DNA of 64,000 nucleotides from Elephas maximus indicus (GCF_024166365.1 NC_064830.1:86546721-86610720), one strand, 5' to 3'. Numbered from the stretch's first letter, positions 43,428 through 53,944 are shown. Translations and numbers: made by a program. The notes: generated from the letters alone by a model not told the origin.

Positions 43428-43622
43428 CCAAACCAAACCAAATCCATTGCCAGTGAGGTGATTCTGACTCATGTCAACCTCATGTGTGTACAGAGCAGAA
43501 CTGCTCCATAGAGTTTTCTCTTGGCTGTGATCTTTATGGAATCAGATTATCAGGCCTTACTTTTGCAGGGCCTCTGGGTGGGTTTGAACTGCCAACCAAG
43601 AGCAAACCATTTGTGCTATTCA
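43428..43622 (-). mobile_element. AfroSINE type 2
   Basis: AATCCATTGCCAGTGAGGTGATT tail, CTCATGTGTGTACAGAGCAG, GTGATCTTTATGGAATC and CCTCTGGGTGGGTTTGAAC. Head diverged. Confidence 0.88.
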
Positions 43623-43800
43623 GGTACCTGCAGAGCAGGGGGAGGGCAAAAACCCAGTATGGGGGTAAACAGGCCTAGCCCAGTGACACAATCTTTTCTT
43701 GCTCATTCACTATATGGTAACATTGTGGTAAGGACCATTGCTACCAAGGCCAACAATGGGATTCTTCCAGACAATTGCCCTAGTTTTAGAGATACTATCA

Positions 43801-43842
43801 CGCTATGAGTCGGAATTGACTTGACGGCGCTGGGTTTTGGGT
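43801..43842 (+). mobile_element. AfroSINE tail fragment
   Basis: CGCTATGAGTCGGAATTGAC..GACGGCGCTGGGTTTTGG is the RTE-like SINE tail alone, well conserved but without a recognisable head or body. Confidence 0.8.
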
Positions 43843-43844
43843 AT

Positions 43845-44000
43845 CACCCCATTTTACAGTTAAAACACTGAGGCTAAGCAAGGTCAAATGACTTGCCCAT
43901 AATCACACGGCTCCTAGGTGGCCAGGCCAGGATCTGACTTAAGGTTGGTCCTCTTCCTAAGTCTATGGCTTCAGCCCCTGTACTATATTATGCAGAGAAA
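43845..44000 (-). repeat. MIR SINE
   Basis: CACCCCATTTTACAGTTAAAAC, GACTTGCCCATAATCACACGG and GGCCAGGATCTGACTTAAGG are reverse MIR. Confidence 0.87.
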
Positions 44001-44139
44001 TGCCTAAGAAAATAAGAAGCCACAGGCATAGTTCCCAAGATGGCTAATTTTATCTATTGGTAAATACATTTAAAAATGAGTTTTCTATAAAGTAAACATT
44101 AATATATATCATAGAGCAGAATGACCAGTTTTTATGGAT

Positions 44140-44560
44140 TTTTTTTTTCATTTTTTATTGAGATATAATTCACTTACGTTAAAGTCACCCTTTTTAGTAC
44201 ACAGCTCTTTGAGTTTTGACAAACACAGGCTATCAGGCAACTAGTACCATAGTCAACACAGGAAGCAATTCCATCTACCCCCAACCCAATTCCGTGTGTC
44301 CTTTTTTTATTGTGGTGAAATAAATACAACAAAACATTGGCCAATTCAACGATTTCTACATGCATAATCCAGTGACATTGATCGCACTCTTTACATTGTG
44401 CAAACTTTATCACCATCCTCTTGGTGTCTTTCAGCAGTCAACTCCTTCCCCCCAGCCCATTGCAACTACTGGTCTATTTTCTGTCTCTATAATTTTGCCC
44501 TTTTCCCAAATATTATATAACGGGAATCATTAAGGTTGGCTATTTTATTTACTTAGCATA
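44140..44560 (-). repeat. Old L1 3' end, two overlapping pieces
   Basis: ATTTTTTATTGAGATATAATTC (44152) and TTATTGTGGTGAAATAAATAC (44308) are both the start of a reverse L1 3' end. The second continues with CTTTACATTGTGCAAAC and CATTGCAACTACTGG. Confidence 0.8.
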
Positions 44561-44689
44561 ATGCACAGATTCATAGATTTTAAAAATATAACAGGACACT
44601 TCAGAGATGTATATTATTCACTGGGCATGTGTTTGGGTAATCCCTCTTCCTTGTCTTTAGGAGTACTTTTATGGACAAGTATTAAAAAT

Positions 44690-44756
44690 TCTGTGTGTCT
44701 CAGTTTGCTCATCTGGAAAATGGCATAATAAATAATAATAGCCACCTGTCCTAATC
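44690..44756 (+). repeat. MIR SINE, left half
   Basis: TGTGTCTCAGTTTGCTCATCTGG and AAAATGGCATAATAAATAATA are the MIR middle. It continues at 45251 after the LTR. Confidence 0.85.
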
Positions 44757-45250
44757 AGCTAGTGCTGCTATAATAGAAATATCACAAGCAGATGGCTTTA
44801 AGAAAGACAAATTTAATTTCTCACAGTTTAGTAGGCTAGAAGTCCAAATTCATGGTGTCAGCTTCAGGGGAAGGCTTTCTCTCTCTGTTGGCCCTGGAGG
44901 AAGACCCTTGTCATCAATCTTCCCCTGGACTAGGAGCTTCTCAGGCACAGGGACTCCAGGTCCAAAGGATGTGTTCTGCTCCTCGTGCTGCTTTCTTGGT
45001 AGCATCAGGTCCCATTGTCCTTCTGCTCACTTTTCTCTTTTATATCTCAAAAGAGATTGGCTCAAGACACTAATCTTATAGATCTCATCAACATAACTGC
45101 TGCTTATCCCATCTCATTAACATCATAATGATAGGATTTACATAGGAAAATCACATCAGAGGACAAAATAGTGGACGGTCATGCAATACTGAGAATCATG
45201 GCCTAACCAATTTGACACATATTTTCGGGGACATAATTCAATCCATGACA
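44757..45250 (-). mobile_element. MaLR-like solo LTR with perfect 5-bp duplication
   Basis: Plus-strand ends are TGTCCTAATCAGC and ATCCATGACA, giving TG..CA termini, and CCACC flanks it at 44752-44756 and 45251-45255. It lies inside a MIR, whose two halves join cleanly when it is removed. The body has TAATTTCTCACAGTTTAGTAGG, like the LTRs at 18853 and 41633. No internal retroviral genes remain. Confidence 0.92.
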
Positions 45251-45365
45251 CCACCTCATAGGCTTGATGTGAAGATTAAGAAAACCATTATAAGAAGCGG
45301 GCTTAGAAGAGTCCCCAGCACAAAGCCATTTCTATTGATGCTGCTGCTGTCGTTGTTACCACTAG
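45251..45365 (+). repeat. MIR SINE, right half
   Basis: CCACCTCATAGGCTTGATGTG and GAAGATTAAGAAAACC are the 3' half of MIR, continuing from 44756. Confidence 0.82.
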
Positions 45366-45917
45366 TAGTACTGAATAATCAATTAGGGTACCACCAGCAC
45401 CTGTGGGAGACAGTGGTGAGGTATAGTGTACAAGTCACAGGTTGCACTAAGTATCCAGGCCATCTTAGAAAAACTACTTTATCACTATGAGCCTTTCTTT
45501 TCTGGTTTACTTTTGTGGGTATCTGTTGTTTCTTTCTTCCCAGCATTTTTGCTTCTTTCTTCTGGTGCATGCGCCCCCACTTAACTAATGCTCTCCACAA
45601 CCACCCTTTATGTTTCTGAGGGACTGGCACAAGCCCGAGTGTCAGGTGTATGGCCCAGCCCTGACCAGTCAAACTGCATCCCATTGACCGCAGTGATTGG
45701 TGGAGGCACAGACACATGACTCAGGCCAATGAGAAGACTTCCAGAAATTTTACTAGCACTATTGGGAATAAAGTACTTTTCCTTGCTGACTTCCCTAAAT
45801 TGCTCGATTATAAGCCAGGAACTCGTGGTGGCTATCTTTACCATCAAAAGGAAAGACCCTACTTGTGAATAAAACCAGTGCAGACAAAAGCCAATTTGAA
45901 ATGAGGCGGTAGGTTTT
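45366..45917. other. Unassigned, probably an old repeat
   Basis: CATGACTCAGGCCAATGAGAAG and similar text suggest an old LTR or DNA repeat that I cannot name. Minus-strand frames of 112 and 79 codons have no recognisable domain. Confidence 0.35.
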
Positions 45918-46125
45918 TAAGGAGCTGTGGCAGTGCAGTGGTTAAGCCCTGGGCTGCTAACCAAAAGGCCGACGATTTGAACTCAGCAGCTACTCTGCAG
46001 GAGAAAGAGGTGGCAGTCTGTTTCTATAAAGATTTACAGCCTTGGAAAACCTTACGGCTAGTTCTACTCTGTCCTATAGGGTCTCCATGAGTCAGAATTG
46101 ACAGCAACGGGGTTTTTCTTTGTGT
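45918..46125 (+). mobile_element. AfroSINE, long form
   Basis: AAGGAGCTGTGGCAGTGCAGTGG head, GAGAAAGAGGTGGCAGTCTG and AAAGATTTACAGCCTTGG middle, and AATTGACAGCAACGGGG tail. Confidence 0.92.
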
Positions 46126-46266
46126 ATTTTGTTCTGTTTTTGCATTTTTTTTAGTTTGGCAGATTTTTTTTACAGGATCAGAACACAACTAAAATGAGAT
46201 AACCTGTACATGTTCCAAGTATATGAATCAACAGATTCTTTCTTCTCTGTGTGTGTATTTTTGTTT

Positions 46267-46475
46267 ATGGATCCCTGGGTGGTGCAGATGGTTAAGCACT
46301 TGACTACTAGCTGAAAAGTTGGCGGTTGGAACATACCCAGAGGATCCTCAGAAGACAGGCCTGGTGGTCTGCTTCCAAAAGGTCACAGCCTTGAAAACCC
46401 TGTGCAGCAGTTCTACTCTGCACACATGGGGTCGGCACGAGACAGAATTGACCTGACGACGATTGACAACAACTC
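46267..46475 (+). mobile_element. AfroSINE type 2
   Basis: TGGATCCCTGGGTGGTGCAGATGG head, CAGGCCTGGTGGTCTGCTTCC, GGTCACAGCCTTGAAAACCC and GACGACGATTGACAACAAC tail. Confidence 0.92.
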
Positions 46476-46554
46476 TTGCTTAAACTGATTTGAGTTATAT
46501 TTCTGTCGCTTACAGCCACAAATGTCCCTGCTTACAGATCTGTGAACTGTGGAT

Positions 46555-46665
46555 AAATAATCCTGAATTATAAAGATATTGTGAAGATTAAATAGCATAA
46601 CACCTGTGCACACTGGTTTGTAAACCCTAAAATATTTTACAAATCTTAATAAATGGCAACTGTTT
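46555..46665 (+). repeat. MIR 3' half
   Basis: ATTGTGAAGATTAAATAGCATAAC and CTTAATAAATGGCAACTG match the MIR 3' half. Confidence 0.65.
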
Positions 46666-46679
46666 GAAATAATGGATAA

Positions 46680-47127
46680 AAATGATTGGGAATAAATGGA
46701 ACAGGGGCTGAAAGTGACTTCACCATTCTGAAATCATCAAATAGGTGAGGGCCAGGCGATCACAGTTCAGCCTCCCCCAGTGAGTAGCAAAGAGGTTGCT
46801 AGGAGTTTATAGGTCTGTTCAGGATAAAGGGGCTTCCACCTCCTTTCTCTTCACCATGGCATTCACAGATCCTTCAAGCCACCTGAGGCAGTTGGGTATA
46901 GTAGAACAGACACTAGACCCAGTAGATAATGGTGCAAGAACCAGCATGAAACTTACTGTAGAGCCATGAGTGGTGCTGATGCTCTCTGAGTCTTGGCTTT
47001 TGCAGATGTAGTTGAACGTGACAATAACTCTTCTGTCTTACTTTAAGATTGCTCTTGGATTAAAGGAGAAGAGAGACATGAAAGTTCTTTGAAGAGAGTA
47101 AAACATGGTCATGTATGAGTTATTTTC
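46680..47127. other. Unassigned
   Basis: No gene or family recognised. Confidence 0.35.
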
Positions 47128-47645
47128 ATAATTACAAACTGAATTATATCCCCCAAAATATGTTTCCACTTGACTAGGCTATGATTCACAGTGTTGTGTG
47201 GTTGCCCGCCATTTTGTGATCTGATGTGATTATCCTCTGTGTTGTAAACTGTAACCTCTTCAATGTTAATGTTAGAGGCAGTTATGTTAATGAGGCAGGA
47301 CACAATCTATAGGGTTAGGTTATATCTTCAGTCAATCTCTTTTGAGGTATAAAAGAGAGAAGAGAGCAGAGAAGAGAGGGGCCTCCTACCACCATGAAAG
47401 AAGAGCCAGGAAGTGGAGCGCATCCTTTGGACCCAGAATCCCTGCACTGAGAAGCTCCTAGACCCAGGGAAAAATTAATGACAAGGAGCCTTCCCCAGAG
47501 CTGACAGAGAGAAAAAGCTTTCCCCTGAAGCTGGCACCCTGAGTTTGGACTTCAAGCCTTCTAAACTGTGAGAGAATAAATTTCTGTTTGTTAAAGCCAT
47601 CCTCTTGTTGTGTTTCTGTTATAGCAGCACTAGATAACTAAGACA
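47128..47645 (+). mobile_element. MaLR-like solo LTR, plus orientation
   Basis: AATTATATCCCCCAAAATATG near the start, a CTGTGAGAGAATAAATTTCTG poly(A)-signal region and TATAGCAGCACTAGATAACTAAGACA at the end. The same family is at 56273. The left boundary is approximate. No coding. Confidence 0.85.
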
Positions 47646-47764
47646 CACATATTTGTATTCAAGGGCTACCTAATCCTTGAGTTATAAATGGCCTAAATGC
47701 AAGAATTATATCTTTTACTAGAAGATTTTTTTTCTGACACATATGATAGATTAAAAAAAAAAAA

Positions 47765-48245
47765 AAGGCCACAAATGCTTCCCTTGCCTCTTTCACAACC
47801 TAGCAATGGAAGAACTTCGCACTGGGAGGTAGAGTTTGCTCCTCTTTTGCTTGAATCTGGACAGGCCTTGCTTTGGTAGATTGAGTATAGCAGAAGCAAC
47901 ATCACTCCAGTTATGAGATTAGGTCTCAAAGGGTCTTGCAGTTTTCCTTCCCATCTTGAGACTCTGCCAGTCACCATTTCAAAGCCTGAGCTAGCCTGAT
48001 GGATGATGAGAGGTCATGAGAAATGAACCAACCAAGCTGAGCCCATCCTAGGCCAGCTAGCTCTCAGCTGACACAGTCACTGAACTCAGAGGCACAGGCA
48101 AGTCCAGCTGAGACCAGAACAGCCATCCCTCTAAGCTCAGCATAATTTACCAAACAACAGTATTGTGAGCTAAGTAAAGTGTTGATTTTTAAAGCCGCTA
48201 AGTTTTAAGGAGATTTGTTAAACAGTTAAAAACAAAAAACTAATA
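47765..48245 (+). repeat. Older MLT1-like LTR
   Basis: CTGAGCTAGCCTGATGGATGATGAG, CAGCTGACACAGTCACTG, AAAGCCGCTAAGTTTTAAGG and AAAACTAATACACGGG follow an old MaLR LTR. More diverged than the LTR just upstream. Confidence 0.65.
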
Positions 48246-48289
48246 CACGGGAGTTAGGAGTCAGCAGGTTGTCTGTTCTATCATGTAAT

Positions 48290-48595
48290 GTCACTTTACA
48301 AAGATGTTGGTTTGAGTGTCAGCTCTGTCATTTACTTCCGTGTGACTTTGGGTAAGTCATCCCTGCTGCCTCTCCCGATATTTAAAGGAGAGACAGCCCC
48401 ATCTTTATAGCCCTGCTTACCCCCCATGGCTGTGAAAACTCAGGATTGGATAAGATACAATTTATGCTGGAATGAGCAGGGTGGGTCATGTTAGAGTTGC
48501 TGACCTTCAAGCTTCCTTTCAAACTTGAGAGTTTATAGGGACTGTATAAATGCAGGTTATTAGTATTATCATTATGCACAGAGTAGACACATAAT
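48290..48595 (+). repeat. MIR SINE
   Basis: TGTCAGCTCTGTCATTTACTTCC and GTGTGACTTTGGGTAAGTC are the MIR core. The 3' half is uncertain. Confidence 0.65.
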
Positions 48596-48599
48596 CAAT

Positions 48600-49240
48600 A
48601 TTGATGGCACTATTGGAATAAAACTGCCAGGACCTGAAACAGAAAGGAGATTATCCTCCCGGGTCTACTCACCAGTGTTCAGACCTACATTCTGTAAAAC
48701 ATTTAGGAAAGAATTGTGATAAGGTGATAAAGCCCACCCTCCCACACCTGGACACAAAAACTCACATGGTGCTTGAATCTCGTTGTGTTCAGGGAGTATG
48801 TAGGAGGCCAAGGAAAAAAGAAGATTAGGCTGGGGCAGTTTCTGCCTCCCTTCTCCCACATGTCTTCAAAGGGTGACAGGCAAGGACTGAAAATCTCTCA
48901 GGGCAGCTCTGAATTGAGGATGTGGGAAATTCAATACCATTTTGTAAATAGTCAAGGCCCAGAGGATCACTGTCTGGTCATTAACAATGCAACATCTTTG
49001 CAGGGACTGTAACCTCCCCCATCACAAGGCATTGATCTGGCCGTCATGAGTCAACTGCGGTAGTAGGTGTGCAGCCCCTAAAAGGACCTAACCTCTTGGG
49101 ACCACTTGGTGCCTGAGGCTGCCCCCCTCCCCAGGCCACTTCTTTCTAATGAATTTTTCTAGTCCAACCAAATGTGGCTGGTAATTCAGAACCATCATCT
49201 GGGAGTTAGGCTACCAAGTCATCCCTGGGATAATATTCAT
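48600..49240. other. Unassigned
   Basis: No gene or repeat recognised. Frames of 64 and 79 codons have no recognisable domain. Confidence 0.35.
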
Positions 49241-49605
49241 TCATTCCTTGTTGTGATTGTTAGCTGTCATCGAGTCAACTTTGACTCATGGTGACTCCAT
49301 CTACAAGACAATGAAATGCTGCCTGCTATACTGCACCATCTTAGTGACTATTGCTGTCCTCGAGTTTATTGTTGTGGCCACTGTGTATTTTGAGCACATT
49401 CCAACCTAGGTATTCATCTTCCAGAGCTATGTCAGACAATATTCTGTTGTGATCCATAAGGCTTTTATTGACTAATATTTTAAAGTAGATCACCAGGCCT
49501 TTCTTCCTAGTCTTAGTCTAGAGGCTCCATTGATTCCTGTCCACCATGGATGACTTGCTGGTATTTGAAATGCTAGAGGCATAGCTTCCAGCATCATTTC
49601 AACAC
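49241..49605 (-). mobile_element. Non-autonomous RTE derivative: 5' leader joined to 3' end
   Basis: Minus strand: RTE 5' leader (CTGGAAGCTATGCC-like through GGTTGGAATGTGCTCAAAA) joins directly to the RTE terminal region (ACAGTGGCCACAACAATAAAC) and ends GATGACAGCTAACAATC. The whole EN-RT coding region is missing. It cannot encode replication proteins and would depend on RTE enzymes. Confidence 0.85.
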
Positions 49606-49689
49606 ACCAAATCAACAGATAGGTGATGGATTCATTGCAAATATCAAGATGATTGTGGATGTGGATATGAACATGAATAGTGGATAAGA

Positions 49690-49912
49690 TCTTGGGTTCT
49701 GGAACCAAAACGCCTGAGTCAGCATCTCAGCTCTGTCACTCAGTTGCAGTGTGACTTTGGACAAGTTATATAACTTCTCTGAGCCTGTTACCTCATCTGT
49801 AAAATACGAATAATAATATTAATAACAACCATAACTCCTTGGGCGGTGGTGAAGATTAAATTATTTAATATGTGAAAAATACTTAGAATCATGCAAGTGT
49901 GTATGGACTCCA
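49690..49912 (+). repeat. MIR SINE
   Basis: CTCAGCTCTGTCACTCAGTTGC, TGTGACTTTGGACAAGTTAT and CCTCATCTGTAAAATACG are MIR text. Confidence 0.9.
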
Positions 49913-49919
49913 TAAAAAA

Positions 49920-50080
49920 ACAAAACAAAACCTGTTGCCATCAATTCCGACTCATAGCGACCCTATAGGACAGAGTAGAACTGCCCCATAGAGTTTCCAA
50001 GGAGCGCCTAGTGGATTCGAACTGCCAACCCTTTAGTCAGCAGCCATAGCACTTAACCACTACGCCACCAGGGTTTCCAC
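49920..50080 (-). mobile_element. AfroSINE, short form
   Basis: CCTGTTGCCATCAATTCCGAC tail, CCCCATAGAGTTTCCAAGG body, CTACGCCACCAGGGTTTCC head. Low divergence. Confidence 0.94.
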
Positions 50081-50104
50081 AGACTTCACAAATGTTGATT
50101 ATTC

Positions 50105-50400
50105 TTACTCTTCCTTATTCTTATTATACATTCAAATTCCACTACACGCCAGGTAGCTACCCAGTGTGTGAGAAAAAACATGCAAAATGCACCTGTCCTC
50201 ATAGAGCTTACGTTCCATGGGGACAGACTTTTAACAACCCAGCAAATAACTGAATGAAATAATTACAGATTTCTAGAAGTACAGTGAGGGAAATCAATGG
50301 GGAAATGTGATAGAGCAGGACTTGGAGGGGCTACTTTAAGCAGGTGGCTAAGCAGGTCTCTGGTAGGAAGTTAGTCTTCAGCTGAGATCTGAATGATGAG
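50105..50400 (-). repeat. L2 LINE 3' part
   Basis: TGCACCTGTCCTCATAGAGCTTACG, AACAACCCAGCAAATAAC and TCAGCTGAGATCTGAATGATG are reverse L2 text. Confidence 0.8.
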
Positions 50401-50562
50401 AAGGAATCAGCCATGGAGACCTGAATTAGGAGGAGCCATGGAGACCCAAAGGCAGAGAGGAAGAGAGAGCTCAAAGGCACTGAAAAATGGGCCATCTTGA
50501 CGTTTTCAGATAACAAAAAACACCACATGGATAGAGTTTAGTCAGAGTCAGGGAGAATGGTT

Positions 50563-50712
50563 GGAGCCCTGGTGGCACAGTGGTTAAGAGCTTGGTTGCT
50601 AACCAAAAAGTCAGCAGTTCAAATCCACCAGCCAACGCCTTGGAAACCGTACGGGGCAGTTCTACTCTGTCACTGTAAGTTGGAATTGACTCGAAGGCAA
50701 TGGATTTATAAG
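50563..50712 (+). mobile_element. AfroSINE, short form
   Basis: TTGGAGCCCTGGTGGCACAGTGG head, CTAACCAAAAAGTCAGCAG, and GACTCGAAGGCAATGGATTT tail. A second tail-like piece follows at 50748-50780. Confidence 0.92.
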
Positions 50713-50747
50713 GAATGTGTTTTTATTGTGTGAATATTTATTGTGTG

Positions 50748-50780
50748 AGTGTGGAATCGGCTCGAAAGCAACGGGTTTAG
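50748..50780 (+). mobile_element. Extra AfroSINE tail
   Basis: GTGGAATCGGCTCGAAAGC..ACGGGTTTAG repeats the SINE tail about 35 bp past the previous one. It is a partial duplication or the remains of a second SINE. Confidence 0.65.
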
Positions 50781-50800
50781 TTTTTTTTTCTTTTGGCTAT

Positions 50801-51462
50801 GGGGGGAGATGGTAAGGGATGCGTGCCCAGCAGTATGCAGGAGCCTGTTCCTGGAGAGCCTTGAGGGCCATAGAGGAAAAAAAAAAAAAAAAAGTGAAAT
50901 GGGAATAATTAAAAAAAAAATACATACTCTGAATCTATTCGCCCCGTTTTACCTGTGCTTTTATTTCATTTATTTACATTTGACTGTATTTCAGAGAAGT
51001 TAAATAGCGTCTGTAAAGTCACACAGCCCTCTGCTCTTTTGCCCTTAACTCTGCAGGTTCTCTGGCCCTTGTTCAGCTCTGTGCCTCCTCTCCCACTAAT
51101 TCCCTCAAATCTACCCACTCTCATGGCATGTTTTTGAGTCTTTGCTTCCAGTCCAGCATCTCTATCATTTTTTTCAAGATGATGTCATATATGAACACTA
51201 GAAATCACACCCCACAACCAGGAAGAGCTAGGCTTAGAAATACTAGCTCCCTCAGCTCCTGTTCTCTTAAAGCTGATGCCTAGAAACTTAAACCTGTTGG
51301 TGCTTTTGGAGTCAAAGAAAGAAATCAGATTTCAGCATGTTAATGAAAGCCCATAACTTACAAGGACAGCTATCCAGTGTTCAGATTTGGTATACCAATG
51401 ACATAGATCACCTAGGGACACAGTGATATCTCTGTGTTCAAGCAAAAGATTAATAACCATCG
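50801..51462. other. Unassigned with A-run
   Basis: An A-run at about 50877-50893, otherwise no gene or family recognised. Confidence 0.35.
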
Positions 51463-51474
51463 ATAAGGAATGTG

Positions 51475-51628
51475 GAGCTCTGGTGGAGTGGTGGTTAAGA
51501 GCTCAGGCTGCGAACTAAAAGGTCGATGGTTCGAATACACCAGCCACTCCTTGGAAACCCTATAAGGTAGTTATACTCTGTCCTATAGGGTCGCTGTGAG
51601 TCCGAATCAACTCGACCACAATGGGTTC
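51475..51628 (+). mobile_element. AfroSINE, short form, with target-site duplication
   Basis: AGCTCTGGTGGAGTGGTGG head and ACTCGACCACAATGGGTT tail. ATAAGGAATGTG (51463-51474) and ATAAAGAATGTG (51629-51640) flank it, a 12-bp duplication with one mismatch. Confidence 0.93.
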
Positions 51629-51840
51629 ATAAAGAATGTGTGTTTATTGTGGGACTGTGCACATGCGTGTGTACACATGCAGGAATGAATAATGACAATA
51701 CCGCAGGCTGTGTGGAAAATGTGAACAAACTGTACCAACTTTCTGAGACTCAGTTATCATTTGTGGAAAGAAATTAAAAATTAGTTCCTCATATTATAGC
51801 AACAGATACTTATTTTATGCTTAGTATGCACTAGGAAAAG

Positions 51841-52032
51841 GAGTCCCTGGGTGGTGCAAATGGTTAAGGCACTCGGCTACTGGCTGAAAGGTTGGAAGTT
51901 CCAACCACCCAGAAGCACCCAGAAGACAGGACTGACAATCTCCTTCCAAAAGATCAGAGCCTTGAAAACCCTATGGAGCAGTTCTATGCTGCAAATGTGG
52001 TCGCCATAAGTTGGAACTGACTGAAAAACAAC
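51841..52032 (+). mobile_element. AfroSINE type 2
   Basis: GAGTCCCTGGGTGGTGCAAATGG head, AAGACAGGACTGACAATCTCC, AGATCAGAGCCTTGAAAACCC and GTTGGAACTGACTGAAAAAC tail. Confidence 0.92.
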
Positions 52033-52125
52033 CACCACCAACAACAACAATATGCACCAAGTTCGATTGTATACTACTGAACCTTTGTATGTTTCTATAC
52101 AGTTTTACCCTTTTGTAAACCCAGT

Positions 52126-52466
52126 GAATGTGGTAATGGTGGTTGAACGGTAGAATTCTCACTTTCCGTGTGGGAGGCCCTGGCCAGAACACCTTATGTG
52201 CAGGCATCACCTGTCTATTTGTGGAGGCTTGCGTGTTGCTATGATGCTGAACAAGTTTCAGGAGAACTTTCAGATTAAGACAGACTAGGAAGAAAGACCT
52301 AGTGACCTACTTCCAAAAAGCAGCCAATGAAAACCCTATGGATCACCAAGTTCCGATTCCCTAACTGATCGCGGAGATAGTGCAGGATTGGGCGGTGACT
52401 CATTCCATTGTGCATGGGGTCACTATGAGTGGGGAGCGAACTTGATGGCAGCTAACAACAACAGTG
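52126..52466 (+). mobile_element. Chimeric SINE: tRNA-Gly-like head plus RTE 5' and 3' parts
   Basis: Three parts in order. First, a tRNA-Gly-like head (52138-52180) with GGTAGAATTCTCACTTTCC and GGGAGGCC. Second, RTE 5' leader (GGAGGCTTGCGTGTTGCTATG to CCCTATGGATCACC). Third, the RTE 3' end (GATAGTGCAGGATTGGGCG to GATGGCAGCTAACAACAAC). AAACCCAGT flanks the whole unit (52117-52125 and 52467-52475) inside a MIR, so it inserted as one 341-bp element. It would use an internal RNA polymerase III promoter and RTE enzymes. Confidence 0.85.
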
Positions 52467-52600
52467 AAACCCAGTAAGAAAGGTACTGTTATTACTCCCA
52501 TTTCAGAAATGATGACACTGAAAAATAAGAGAGTCAAGTTAATTTAGCCAAAATCTCAAAGCCAGGAAGTGCCAAAACTTGAATTCAAACCCATGTTGTC
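52467..52600 (-). repeat. MIR SINE
   Basis: CTGTTATTACTCCCATTTCAGAAATG and CAAAACTTGAATTCAAACCC are reverse MIR. It hosts the chimeric SINE. Confidence 0.8.
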
Positions 52601-52857
52601 CACCGTGGACTTTCTTCTTGTATAGGAGTGGTGCTTTATAGTGCACTTAAAATCCTTTCTTTCCACTTGCAAGGGGAACTTGCTTAGTTACACAGAATGG
52701 TTTCTGTGGCTGAATTACCATGACTATAGCTTGCTTCTGCTCCTTCTCACTCATCTCTATAGTTCACTCATTCAGCAGCCTTTAAACATTTGGGTATGTG
52801 TATATATATATAAATGCATATATATATGCAGAAATATCACCAGTATCCTGAGAGCAT
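52601..52857. other. Unassigned, with (TA)n at 52800-52830
   Basis: GTGTATATATATATAAATGC simple repeat near 52797. Otherwise nothing recognised. Confidence 0.4.
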
Positions 52858-52975
52858 TCCACTTGAGAATGGAAATGCAAAAAAGATGCCTTTTATCACC
52901 ACTCTTATTTAATGTTATACTGGAAGTCCTGGCTAGAGCAATAAAGGGTATTCAAATTGGAAATTCAGAAACTCC
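52858..52975 (+). repeat. L1 reverse transcriptase fragment
   Basis: The frame reads LLSPLLFNVILEVLARAIK and GIQIGN, the L1 ORF2 RT segment just after the conserved QGC. An isolated piece of about 115 bp ending just before the RTE at 52988. Confidence 0.88.
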
Positions 52976-52987
52976 CACCAGTGGAAA

Positions 52988-53023
52988 CCCCCACGAGTCT
53001 GTCAGTTTGTCCTACTGTGGTGG
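52988..53023 (+). other. 5'-terminal hairpin of the RTE copy at 52988
   Basis: CCCCCAC (52988-52994) pairs with GTGGTGG (53017-53023) with one mismatch, around a 22-nt loop. Same layout as copies A and B. Confidence 0.65.
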
Positions 53024-53422
53024 CCTGCATGTTGCTGTGATGCTAGAAGCTATGCCATTGGTATTCAAAGACCAGCAGGGTCACCTGTGGTGAACAGATT
53101 TCAGCTGAGCTTCCAGACTAAGACAGAATAGGAAGAAGGACCTGGAAACTACTTCTGAAAGAAAAAACTAACCCAGTGAAAACCTTATGAATAGCAGCAG
53201 AACATTGTTTGACACAGTGCTGGAAGATGAGCCCCTCAGGTTGGAAGCCGCTCAAAAGATGACTGGAGAAGAACTACCTCCTCAAAGTAAAGTCAACCTT
53301 AATGATATGAATGGAGTCAAGCTTTTGGGACCTTCATTTGGTGATGTGGCATGAATCAAAAACAAGAAACAGCTTCAAATATCCAATAATAATAGAAACA
53401 CAAGAGCACAAATCTAGGAAAA

Positions 53423-53944
53423 TTGGTTATCTTCAAAAATGAAATGGAACACACAAATATTGATATCCGAGGCATTAGAGAGCAGAAATGGTCTGGTATT
53501 GGCCATTTTGAATCAGACAATCACATGGTCTACTACACCAGGCCTGTCAAATTGAAGAGGAATGGTGTTGTGTTCATTGTCAAAAAGAGCATTTCAAGAT
53601 CTATCCTGAAGTACAACACTGTCAGTGATAGGATAATATCCATACACCTACAAGGAAGACTAGTTAATACGACTATTATTCAAATTTACCCACCAACCGC
53701 TGAGGCCAAAAATGAAGAAATTGAAGATTTTTACCAACTTCTGCAGTCTGAAATTGATCAAACATGCAATCAAGATGCATTGATAATTACTGGTGATTGG
53801 AATACAAAAGTTGGAAGCAAAGGACTGGTGGTTGGAAAATATGGTCTTGGTGATAGAAATGATGCCAGAGATCACATGATAGAATTTTGCAAGACCAAGG
53901 ACTTCTTCATTGCAAATACCTTTTTTCAACAACAAAAACAGTGA
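53423..53944 (+). pseudogene. RTE endonuclease domain remnant
   Basis: A 173-codon open piece, the longest EN stretch in the window. It has REQKWSGIGHFES where other copies have SELKWTG, so the glutamate-motif serine is Arg and Leu is Gln here, then TGDWNTK. It ends at a stop just after NTFFQQQKQ. The Asp-His motif lies downstream in another frame. Confidence 0.88.

Noticed and set aside
52138..52180. Possible tRNA-Gly gene
   Set aside because: Only the first half of a tRNA is convincing, the T-arm is degenerate, and it is joined to RTE text with a target duplication around the whole unit. It is a SINE head.
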